Below, piece by piece: positions 7,034-17,300 of a DNA stretch of 64,000 nt. The notes under the pieces are model-generated. The model made no database searches, had not been told where the DNA came from, and saw nothing but the letters and a program-made list of their open reading frames with translations. The stretch is from Alteromonas naphthalenivorans (GTDB lineage: Bacteria; Pseudomonadota; Gammaproteobacteria; Enterobacterales; Alteromonadaceae). Both the position numbers and the translations under genes were made by a program. The DNA lies in contig NC_015554.1 in NCBI RefSeq assembly GCF_000213655.1, forward strand, positions 3,038,001 through 3,102,000, read 5' to 3'. How positions within the stretch are numbered: position 1 is the stretch's first letter; every line of letters starts with the position of its first letter.

Positions 7034-9186
7034 TGTGCCGTCCTTTGCTTAGCGGGTACCGGCTTGAACTGAGGTAGCACGTCCTCTTTTCTTCCATCAG
7101 CTATCACTTTTCCACTATCAATAACAATGACTCTGTCGACTAAATCGAGCAACGTTGTGCGATGGGTATTGAGGATAAATGTTTTTCCCTTAATCGCTTC
7201 ACGAATGGTTTCTTTCATCATGGCTTCATTCGCTGAATCCATGGCTGAAGTAGGTTCATCCATAATAAATATTGCGGGGTCATAAATAAGGGCACGGGCC
7301 AGTGACACAGATTGACGTTGCCCCCCTGACAATTGCTTGCCCCCTTCCCCCACTTGCTGCTCAAAGCCGTTTCCGTGAGTATTAACGACTTTCGCCAAGC
7401 CACATCGCTTAGCGATTTCCCAAAGACTCTCGTCATCTACTTCTCGGTGGGCCGGTAAAATATTCTCTTTTAGCGTGCCGGAGAAAAGATTTACATCTTG
7501 GGGAACATAGCCTATGTTTTGCCTTAGAAGGACAGGTTCGTATTGCAGCATGTCAATTTCATCAAGTAACACTTGACCTGATTCGGCTTTATAGAACCCC
7601 ATCAATAAACGATTCAATGTGGATTTACCGCAACCATTCTTCCCCAGAATGGCAACGTGCTCGCCTTGCTTAATTGAAAAGTTAATATCTTTAAGTGCTA
7701 AGACATTTTCATCAGGGTAGCGAAAACAAAGTTGCTTAACATTGATGTTTCCGCTTAACTGACTTGCGTTTTTAACCTGCTTATTCCCTCCACCTTCTGA
7801 TGGCAGAGACATGATATCGTCTAGCGCATTTTTTGCAGTTTCTGCTTGATGATACTGAGCGAGTAAAGCAGCAGCTTGGGATACAGGCCCCATAGCCCGA
7901 CTCGAGAGTAAGTAGGCCGCTATTAAACCTCCTTGGGTGATTTCTCCTTCGATAATGAGGTACACACCAGTGAGGATTATTACTACACCAACTGATTGCT
8001 GAATCCATAGTGCAGAGTTATTAACTGACATAGAAACCAACCGTAATTTAGCATTTACTTTGGCTAAGAAGATGGTTTGCTTTTCCCATGCACTTTGCGT
8101 TCGGCTTTGATATCCAAATGCTTTTAAATCTTCAAGGGCAGTGACGCTTTCGGTAATTAACGAGCTTTTTTTGGCACTAATTTCCATCGACTCTTCAGAT
8201 AATGAGCGCATGACTCGCTGTGCTTTTAGGGCGTATAAAAAAAGAATCACCGTGCCCAATAAAATAGGAATAATTAAATAGATATCTATCATGGCAATGA
8301 TAAACACAAACAGTAAACCAAAGGGCAAATCGACCAACGCGACTAAGGTAAGTGAGCCAAAGAAGTGACGTATACTCTCGAAGGATTGTAAACTGTTAAT
8401 AAACGCACCACTTTTAGCGGGCTTATTGGTTAAATCAATTGAAAGTACTTTTTCCATAATTTTTGCGGACATAGTGACATCTAAGCGACTAGCAGCAAGT
8501 TCTACAAAATATTGCCGCAGCACGCGTAAGAGAAAATCTGCCGCTAATACTAAAAGGACACCAATAGCTAATGCCCACAAGGTCTCCATTGCGGCATTAG
8601 GCACTACGCGGTCATACACATTCATTACAAATAGCGGCAATGCTATCGATAACAGGCTAATGAATATTGATGCGAGTAGAACATCGCGATACAAGTCATA
8701 GGCAGCTTTTACTGATGACCAAAGCCAATGACCAACTGCGCTTTTTTCAACCTTGCCAGTCTGAGTTTGAGTTTGTGAAACAGGCCGAGCGAAAATGACA
8801 TAGCCGGTAAACTGAGAAGCGATTTTATCAAGCTCTACCGATACCACGGCCGAATCTAACTCTGGGTAGGAAACTTTCGCACATTCGTCGCGCAATTCGT
8901 GTAAAACGCAGGCTTGCTTTCCTTCCATAATTAAAACAGCAGGAAGCAAAGCAGGGTTAATCTGCGCTATGTCTCTTTTTGCGGTGCGACTTGTTAAACC
9001 AGCACGTTGAGCGGCACGCTCAAAGCCCGTAGGAGATAACTCACCATTGTCTAGGGGCAAGCCACTGAGTAGGCTGACCCGAGAAACCGACATACTGTGT
9101 GCTCGACAAATAATCATCAAGCAATCCATTAGCACGCCGCCTTGTTCTTCCAGATAAGACAACCCGCCTTTTTCTCCCTGAACCAT
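7030..9186 (-). CDS. lapB: Type I secretion ABC transporter (LapB) with peptidase-like N domain lacking Cys
   Basis: This inner-membrane exporter powers secretion of the neighbouring adhesin. The N-terminal ~130 residues form a C39-like domain without a catalytic Cys, typical of LapB/HlyB exporters of large unprocessed substrates. A six-helix ABC transmembrane domain spans ~165-440. The ATPase has Walker A GKNGCGKST (~515-523), signature LSGGQ (~619-623), Walker B IFIMDE (~639-644) and the switch His in NTHRTT. The length of 718 residues is standard. A GGAGGG ribosome site stands before the ATG, 23 nt after the TolC-OmpA gene. Its place between TolC- and HlyD-type genes and beside the giant adhesin gives the function. 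Confidence 0.93.
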   Translation of the reverse strand: MVQGEKGGLSYLEEQGGVLMDCLMIICRAHSMSVSRVSLLSGLPLDNGELSPTGFERAAQRAGLTSRTAKRDIAQINPALLPAVLIMEGKQACVLHELRDECAKVSYPELDSAVVSVELDKIASQFTGYVIFARPVSQTQTQTGKVEKSAVGHWLWSSVKAAYDLYRDVLLASIFISLLSIALPLFVMNVYDRVVPNAAMETLWALAIGVLLVLAADFLLRVLRQYFVELAASRLDVTMSAKIMEKVLSIDLTNKPAKSGAFINSLQSFESIRHFFGSLTLVALVDLPFGLLFVFIIAMIDIYLIIPILLGTVILFLYALKAQRVMRSLSEESMEISAKKSSLITESVTALEDLKAFGYQSRTQSAWEKQTIFLAKVNAKLRLVSMSVNNSALWIQQSVGVVIILTGVYLIIEGEITQGGLIAAYLLSSRAMGPVSQAAALLAQYHQAETAKNALDDIMSLPSEGGGNKQVKNASQLSGNINVKQLCFRYPDENVLALKDINFSIKQGEHVAILGKNGCGKSTLNRLLMGFYKAESGQVLLDEIDMLQYEPVLLRQNIGYVPQDVNLFSGTLKENILPAHREVDDESLWEIAKRCGLAKVVNTHGNGFEQQVGEGGKQLSGGQRQSVSLARALIYDPAIFIMDEPTSAMDSANEAMMKETIREAIKGKTFILNTHRTTLLDLVDRVIVIDSGKVIADGRKEDVLPQFKPVPAKQRTAQ

Positions 9187-9209
9187 TAACCCTCCACGTC
9201 CTTTTCGAA

Positions 9210-11135
9210 TTAAAGCTGGATTATCGTTGCTTCAATTCGACGATTTTTAGCGTTTGCGGCTGGTGATTCCTCATCGACTAGAGGCCGTGTTTCTCCGTAA
9301 CCGACAGAAGTTATGCGACGGCTATCTATGTCATTAGTGGACTCAATTAGTAAGGCGGCCACAGCACTAGCTCGCCGTTCTGAGAGGCGTTGGTTATATG
9401 CCGCGTCTCCATCTAACGAGGCATGTCCGTGAATAATGACGCCAGCATTGTCGTACTTCTCAAGTGCATCAATAACTTGAGATAGTGACGAGACGTATTC
9501 AGGCGAAATTTTGGATGAATTTGATGCAAATGATATGTTGATACTAAAAGATGCTAAAACTTGTGCATCGTCTAATGTGAAATCAGCAGCGCTAGCTGGG
9601 GTGTTCATTGTTTGTGGCTCAGGGTCACTAGCTTCACATCCAAAATCATCAACCATGGCTCCGGGCGCAGAGTTAACGCAATCGTCCCATAAATCGACGA
9701 TACCATCAGAATCCGAGTCTCGTTTCAGAATGTTGCGCTCGTCATCTAACGACGTACGGGTAGCTGGGCACACGTGATTGGGATCGTAACGAAGCTCTTT
9801 TTCAGCCAAATCACTCACACTGGCCACACCATTTCGGCTTACACCTAGCGCTTTAACCAACACGCCCGACGCAGCCAATAGTCGCGCTCTCGCTTTTTCT
9901 AATGTATAGCTTGCTTGTACATACGCTCTGCTCGACTCGTAATACTCATTTTCTGAGTCCAGTAAATCAAGTAGTGAACGTTCACCAATGGTGAACTGAT
10001 CCATATAAGCTGATTTAACTCTGTCGGAAGACAATCTGTGTGCATTTAAGGAAGGAAGCTGTTCGCTAATATTTTGAATATCGTTACGCGCAATTTGGAT
10101 AGTTTGGCGCATATCAATGCACGCTTTATCTCTTAAGTCTTTTGCTAAATCCACCTGTGATAGTGCTTGTCTAATTGCCGCTCTGTCTGCACCTCCGTTG
10201 TAAATATTGTACGAAAAGTTAACCCCCACGCTTGCTTCTGAAATAGTGTTATTTAACGCAGCTTCGTCTCGCGTTTGCGCCCCGTAACTGGCCGTAAGAT
10301 TAATTTGAGGGTGGTAGCGACTTCTTGCGCTATCAATAGCAAAACGCTGAGCATCAATATTATAAATTGTCGCATTAAAAGACGGGCTAGTTTCATATGC
10401 CGCTAACAAAATAGCCTCGACTTCCATTTCTACTGACTCAGGCATAGCGTCAGAAAGTGACACGTCGGCCAACTCTTCAGCAGGCTTTTCCCCTACAAGC
10501 CTTAAAAATCTCGCGGTGACATCATGAAGGTTAGAAAGCTCAGTTAATACATTGGACTCTGACAGCGAAAGACGACCACTAATTTGTTCTAAGTCCGCTC
10601 TTCTGCCCACACCTGCTATTACACTTTCTTCAATTTGTTTGAAAACGTCCACATGCGTAATTAGATTTTTTTCTGCCAATGAAAGTAACTCGCGATAAAG
10701 CTGTACGTCAATATACGCTAATGAAGCTTCTAGTGACTTTTGTTCTATTTCGCCCATCAATTCATAGTAACGAACCACTTGAGCTTGTTTGAATCTACTG
10801 ACCTCACTGGAGGTAAAAAAGCCATCATAAAGCAATTGCGTCAACCTAATTTCAGCGGTGTGGCCCGCATAGTCTTGATCTAAGCCATAGTTTCTTTCGG
10901 TATAAGCACTTGATGCTAGAACATCAACAGAAGGCAGATAACCTGATTTAGCAATATCGACATCTTTCATGGCGATTTGGAGTTGTCTCCAACTGGCCTG
11001 AATTTCAGGGTTCGAATTTATAGTCTTGCTTACGTATTGCTCAAGAGAAGCACTACCCATTCCAGGTGAGGATTCTTGTGCGGACAAGGAAATTGTCACT
11101 AAGCCAAGTAAACAAAAAGTTAGTATTTTCTTCAT
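9210..11135 (-). CDS. TolC-type outer-membrane channel (LapE/AggA) fused to an OmpA peptidoglycan-binding domain
   Basis: First gene of the leftward secretion operon. I start at MKKILTFCLLG (ATG at 11135), which gives a clean signal peptide; ATG at 11150 or TTG at 11162 are possible. Residues ~30-450 form an outer-membrane efflux (TolC) domain with paired repeats, including SLLDLLDSENEYYESSRAY. A thrombospondin-type-3 calcium-like linker follows (RDSDSDGIVDLWDDC, ending GCEASDPE). The last ~110 residues are an OmpA/MotB-like domain (NQRLSERRASAV, SVGYGETRP, NAKNRRIEA). In that domain the usual GHTD reads GHAS, so peptidoglycan affinity may be altered. As I recall, Shewanella encodes an AggA-type TolC and an OmpA-like protein as separate adjacent genes; here they are one polypeptide. 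Confidence 0.9.
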   Translation of the reverse strand: MKKILTFCLLGLVTISLSAQESSPGMGSASLEQYVSKTINSNPEIQASWRQLQIAMKDVDIAKSGYLPSVDVLASSAYTERNYGLDQDYAGHTAEIRLTQLLYDGFFTSSEVSRFKQAQVVRYYELMGEIEQKSLEASLAYIDVQLYRELLSLAEKNLITHVDVFKQIEESVIAGVGRRADLEQISGRLSLSESNVLTELSNLHDVTARFLRLVGEKPAEELADVSLSDAMPESVEMEVEAILLAAYETSPSFNATIYNIDAQRFAIDSARSRYHPQINLTASYGAQTRDEAALNNTISEASVGVNFSYNIYNGGADRAAIRQALSQVDLAKDLRDKACIDMRQTIQIARNDIQNISEQLPSLNAHRLSSDRVKSAYMDQFTIGERSLLDLLDSENEYYESSRAYVQASYTLEKARARLLAASGVLVKALGVSRNGVASVSDLAEKELRYDPNHVCPATRTSLDDERNILKRDSDSDGIVDLWDDCVNSAPGAMVDDFGCEASDPEPQTMNTPASAADFTLDDAQVLASFSINISFASNSSKISPEYVSSLSQVIDALEKYDNAGVIIHGHASLDGDAAYNQRLSERRASAVAALLIESTNDIDSRRITSVGYGETRPLVDEESPAANAKNRRIEATIIQL

Positions 11136-11162
11136 ACCTACAGTACTCATATATATAAACAA

Positions 11163-11387
11163 ACCCAGATATAAAATTTATCTCAATGTGAACATAGCCT
11201 AGTAGTAAATTTAAAATCCTGCCAACCATCATAAATCTAATTCTGTCTTAAAATTAACAAATTAGGGAGAAACACCTAGAGATTCGACAAAGGTATGCCA
11301 ATACCTGTACCACGGTCCGGTAACCAATTTTATTTTCGCTGCTAGGCTTAAGTAAAAAGTGTTAGTGCTATTTAAAAAGGGACCGAA
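11163..11387. promoter_or_regulatory. Divergent control region between the secretion operon and the adhesin gene
   Basis: This is an AT-rich 225-bp spacer from which both the secretion operon (left) and the adhesin (right) must be transcribed. It holds an inverted repeat AGGTAT-GCCA-ATACCT (11291-11306), close to a GC-richer patch GTACCACGGTCCGGTAAC, about 80-95 nt before the adhesin start; these are candidate operator sequences. AAAAAGGGA precedes the adhesin ATG as ribosome site. I could not assign convincing -35/-10 pairs. Confidence 0.35.
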
Positions 11388-14300
11388 ATGGCCAATGTAA
11401 TTGTGGTAGAAGTAAACGGTGAAGTATTGGTAGAACGCTCTAAGACGAATGAGCAATTTGCTGCTAGTGAAAATACAGTCTTATCTGAAGGCGACAGCCT
11501 AATTATCCCCGATGGTAGTACAGTACGCGTCAGCGTAGACGGAATTATTAAAGAATTACCTGCTGGTCAAACAGTTACCTTCCCTCTTCAATTAGACTTT
11601 TCAGATTTTGACAGCGATGACGAATTCGCTGTTTTTGACGAAAGTGTTGAAGATCTTAATGCCTTGCTTGATCAAACTGGAGATAGCCAAGACCTCGACC
11701 AAGACTTTTTAGACGTACTTGCTGGCGATGACGATATTTTAGAGTCGTTAGAAGCAACCGCTGCTGGTTTAGATGGTGGCGGCGGTGCAGGAGGGAGTAA
11801 CTTTGTTCGAGTAGATAGAATCAACGAAACTGTAGACCCTGTCGCTTTTGAATTTGAGCAAGGCGCTAACGGTAACGAAGAACTAACGTCAGAACAGTTT
11901 GGTGACGGCGGTGACGAAGCCACAGACATTACCATAACACTCAACGCAACGCCTCTTGATAACGATTCTACCCCGACGATATCGGGTACCACTGACGCAA
12001 CGCCGGGTTCTACCGTGACCCTAACGGTGACAGACAGTGCGGGTAACGTACAAACGCTTACCACCACCGTGCAAGCTGACGGTACCTTCTCTGTAGATGT
12101 GCCTGTGGAATTAGCGGAAGGTGAATATTCTGTTGAAGCTACGGTTACGGATGCGGCAGGCAATACTGCCACCGATGCAAATACTGGTGAAATTGATACT
12201 ACCGCACCGGTAATTTCCTTAGATGCACAAGGCACTGACAACGACACGACGCCTACGCTTTCAGGTACTACTGATGCTGCGCCGGGTTCTACCGTTACGC
12301 TAACGGTGACAGACAGTGCGGGTAACGTACAAACGCTTACCACCACCGTGCAAGCTGACGGTACCTTCTCTGTGGATGTGCCTGTTGAATTAGCAGAAGG
12401 TGAATATTCCGTTGAAGCCAGCGTTACCGATGCCGCAGGCAATACTGCAACCGATGCCAATACCGGTGAAATTGATACGACTGCACCAGCAATTTCCTTA
12501 GATGCACAAGGCACTGACAACGACACTACGCCTACGCTTTCAGGTACTACTGATGCTGCGCCGGGTTCGACAGTGACCCTAACGGTGACAGACAGTGCGG
12601 GTAACGTACAAACGCTTACCACCACCGTGCAAGCTGACGGTACCTTCTCTGTAGATGTGCCTGTTGAATTAGCAGAAGGTGAATATTCCGTTGAAGCCAG
12701 CGTTACCGACGCCGCAGGCAATACCGCCACCGATGCCAATACCGGCGAAATTGATACTACCGCACCGGTAATTTCCTTAGATGCACAAGGCACTGACAAC
12801 GACACGACGCCTACGCTTTCAGGTACTACTGATGCTGCGCCGGGTTCGACAGTGACCCTAACGGTGACAGACAGTGCGGGTAACGTACAGACGCTTACCA
12901 CCACCGTGCAAGCTGACGGTACCTTCTCTGTAGATGTGCCTGTTGAATTAGCAGAAGGTGAATATTCCGTTGAAGCCACTGTTACCGATGCGGCAGGCAA
13001 TACAGCCACCGATGCCAATACCGGTGAAATTGATACTACCGCACCCGATATTACGTTAGATGCGCAAGGCACTGGCACTGGCACTGGCAACGACACCACG
13101 CCTACGCTTTCAGGTACAACCGATGCCACACCAGGCAGCACGGTTACGTTAACCATTACCGATAGCGCGGGCAATACGCAAACCGTGACTGCCATTGTTC
13201 AACCAGACGGCACTTACAGCGCAGACGTACCGGCTGAATTAGCTGAAGGTGAATTTACGGTTAACGCCAGCGTAACAGATGAAGCAGGAAATACGGCTAG
13301 TGTCGAAGCACAAGGCGCTATCGACGTGACTGCGCCAACTATCTCATTGAACGATCCTGGAATAAATGGCGATGCTACACCCACACTTTCTGGTTTAACC
13401 GATGCGGTGCCAGGAAGCACAATCACACTAAGCGTTACAGATAGTGCAGGCGTTACTCAAACCTTCTCTACCACCGTACTAGCCGATGGAACTTTTACTG
13501 TTGAAGTTCCAAATGCGGTGGCTGAGGGTACATACAGCGTGACTGTCGAGGTAACCGATGGTGCGGGTAACACAGCGCAGGCAACAGCAAGCGGTGATTA
13601 CGATTCTACGAGTCCTTCGACGACCGTGAACCAACCTGCGCCAACGAACGACACAACGCCCAACGTGTCTGGTGAGACTGATGCGCCTCCTGGCAGTGAA
13701 GTCGTTATTGTTGTTACAGATAGCGAGGGTAACGAACAAACAATAGTTACCACTGTAGGCGCAGACGGCACATTCAACGAAGATGTACCAGCGGAGCTTA
13801 GCGAAGGTGAGTACACGGTTGACGTTACTGTTACGACACCAGCAGGTAATAGTTCTACCACCACAGTAACCGGTGAAATAGACACCACAGCGCCGGTGAT
13901 CAGCCTTGAACCCATTGGTTCAACTAATGATGACACGCCAGTGATAAATGGCGACACTGATGCAGAACCAGGTGCGGTGGTAACGCTAGATATCGTACAC
14001 TCAGACGGCACTACGCAAACCATTACTGCAATTGTGCAAGAAGACGGTAGCTTTAGTGCTGAAGTTCCGCAAGCACTCGCAAACGGTGACTTTACTGTAA
14101 CCGCTACTGTGTCTGATGTAGCGGCCAATACCTGTTCAACGTCTATCGATGCGGTTATCAACACCCAAGGCCCGAATATCGTTATTGAAACCGGTTCTCC
14201 TACCAACGGTAGTGAGGGCATCGGGGGCTCATCAGACGCACCTAACTCAGAGGTAGTGGTTGTTATCACCGATAGCGACGGCAACAGCCAGACAATAACA

Positions 14301-17300
14301 GGTACAACAGATGAGAATGGCAACTTTAATGTAGCCTTTCCTCCAGGCGCTGAAGAGGATGAATACGACATTGAAGTGACGGTGGCAGACGAAAGTGGTA
14401 ATAGCTCAACTGCCACGGCCACCACTGTACTTGATACCACCCCACCGGTTGTGAATATCGATCCGCAAACTGATGCTAACGACACAACACCTACTATCTC
14501 GGGTAATACAGATTTACCAGCGGGTAGCGAGGTCGTTATTACCGTCACCGATAGTCAGGGTAATGCGCAGACCGTCACCGCCGTTGTTGATGAAAATGAA
14601 AGTTTCAGCGCCGATGTGGATGAAGCGCTAGCAGAGGGCAACTATGAGGTCTCTGTCGAAGCAACTGATGCAGCGGGTAATACAACTTCCGCTGTCGACA
14701 ACAGTGGCAATATAGACACTACCGCGCCACCGCTATCTCTAGACCCACAAACTGACGGCAGCGACACCACGCCAACGATTTCTGGTACTACCGATTTACC
14801 GCCTGGTTCAACGGTAACTATTGTGGTTACCGACAGCGCGGACAACACACAAACCATCGATGCAATCGTTAATGATGGCGGTAATTTCAGCGTCGACGTG
14901 CAAACGCCGCTTACTGAGGGTGAGTATACCGTAGAAGCCAGTGCTACAGATGATGCAGGTAATACGACTATCGTTACTGAAGATGGCGGTAACATCGATA
15001 CCCAAGCACCTACCATTGCACTAGAACCACTTGGCACGAGTAACGACACGACACCTTCGATTAGCGGTTCAACGAATTTAGAAGCGGGCAGCACAGTTAC
15101 ACTTACCGTTACCGACAGTGCAGGAAACAGCCAAACCTTTCCCGCCACAGTAGACACTAACGGCGAATTTAGTGCAGACGTTCCTGCTGAGCTCGCTGAC
15201 GGCGACTACACAGTTGAAGCAACAGCAACCGATGCAGCGGGCAATAGTGCTTCAACGGCACAAACAGGCAGTGTGGATACCAATTCGCCAAACTTAACGC
15301 TTGACCCACTAGGGGATGACAACGACACCACTCCTACCATTTCGGGTACTACCGATTTGCCCACTGGCAGCACTGTAACAATGAGTGTTACTGATGCGCT
15401 TGGCAATACACAAACATTTACGGCTACTGTCGACGGTTCGGGTAACTTCAGTGTTGATGTGCCTAACCCGTTAGCGGAAGGTGAATATAGCGTTACTGCT
15501 ACGGCAACCGATGCAAACGGCAATTCGGCAACAGCAACGGAAACCGGCGGTAATATTGATATTACGTCCCCCCTAGTTAACTTAGATGCTCAAGGCAGCA
15601 CTAATGATGCTACGCCAACCATTTCTGGTAACACAGACCAGGCACCTGGTAACAACGTATCAATCACAGTTACAGACAGTGCAGGAAATACGCAAACCTT
15701 TGTTGCTGTAGTCGGAAACGATGGGACCTTCTCAGTCGATGTACCAGCAGAGCTTGCCGACGGCAACTTTACCATCACCGCAACAGTCAATGACGATGCG
15801 GGTAATCAAGACTCTGCGTCAACACAGGGCAATATTGATACCGCAGCACCAACGCTATCGCTTGATCCACAAGACATTGGCAACGATACCACGCCATTAA
15901 TTAGTGGCACGACTGATTTACCACAAGGTAGTACGGTTACACTGGCCGTCACCGATAGCGCAGGTAACACGCAAACTATCAATACCTTGGTCGATGCAAA
16001 CGGCAACTTCTCTGTCGACGTACCACAAGAACTGGCTGATGGAGACTTTACTGTTACTGCCACGGCTGAGGACGAAGCAGGCAATGAAGCTTCAGATAAC
16101 GCAACCGGTAACATTAACACCAATTCACCTACATTAGTGCTAGATGGACAAGGCGAGACGAATGATAGCTCGCCCACTATTTCTGGTTCCAGCAGCTTAC
16201 CTGAAGGTAGTACGATAACGTTAACCGTAACGGATAGCGCAGGTAACTCGCAAACTATTACCGCGACAGTAGACACCGGCGGCACCTTCAATGCAGATGT
16301 AAACGTCCCACTCGCTGATGGCGCTTACACAGTTACCGCCAGCGCAACTGACAGTGATGGCAATACCACAACGGTGACCGATAATGGCGGCACCATTGAT
16401 ACTACTGCGCCAGCGCTAACCCTTGAAAACCCGGGAAGCACGGGTGACACGACCCCTACGCTTTCAGGCACCACTGACCTTCCAGGAGGAAGCACAGTCA
16501 CGCTTGTCGTAACTGATAGCGCTGGAAATACACAAACTGTCAATGCCTTGGTCGATGCAAATGGTAGCTTTAGTGTAGATGTGCCAAACGCAGTAGCTGA
16601 CGGCGACTTTACTGTTACCGCCAGTGCAACTGACAGTGCAGGCAATACCGCAAATGCCAATACAACAGGCAATGTAGACAGCCAAGCGCCGCTGCTAGCG
16701 CTTGACACGCAAGTCTCTACCAGCGACGTAACCCCTACTATCTCAGGAACTACCGATGTAGCCCCTGGCACTCTTGTCACTATTACGGTAGTTGACGCCA
16801 CTGGTGACTCGCAAAGTTTCCAAGCCGCAGTACAAGCAGACGGAACATTTAGCGCCGATGTGCCTGCAGCATTAGCTGAAGGCGACTTTACCGTTACGGC
16901 AACAGTAAGCGATGCGCAAGGCAACACCGCAACGGCAAACGAGGCAAATGGAAACATTGATACGCAAGTGCCTGTTGTCAACGTTAATCCGTTAAACTCA
17001 GGTAATGACACAACGCCGGTTATTTCAGGTAATACAGATTTACCCGAAGGCGCTGTTGTTGTGATCAACATAACTGACAGTAATGGCGACACACAAACCA
17101 TTAACGCATTGGTTGATGCCGATGGCAACTTTGCTACAGAGGCATTGTCTCCACTGCCTGAAGGCGACTATAGCGTAGAAGTTACTGCAACAGATGATGC
17201 TGGTAACTCAACAACCACATCTGAAGATGGTGGCAATATTGACACCACTGCCCCTGTGCTTACGCTAAATCCGCAAGGTACAGGCAACGATGAAACGCCT

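Noticed and set aside
11672..13195. Long minus-strand open frame (507 codons) and many similar ones opposite the adhesin up to about 30430
   Set aside because: They are antisense shadows of the repeats: the Thr/Ala/Asp-rich codon use of the plus frame leaves one minus frame without stops. They repeat with the same period and have no ribosome sites or domain features.
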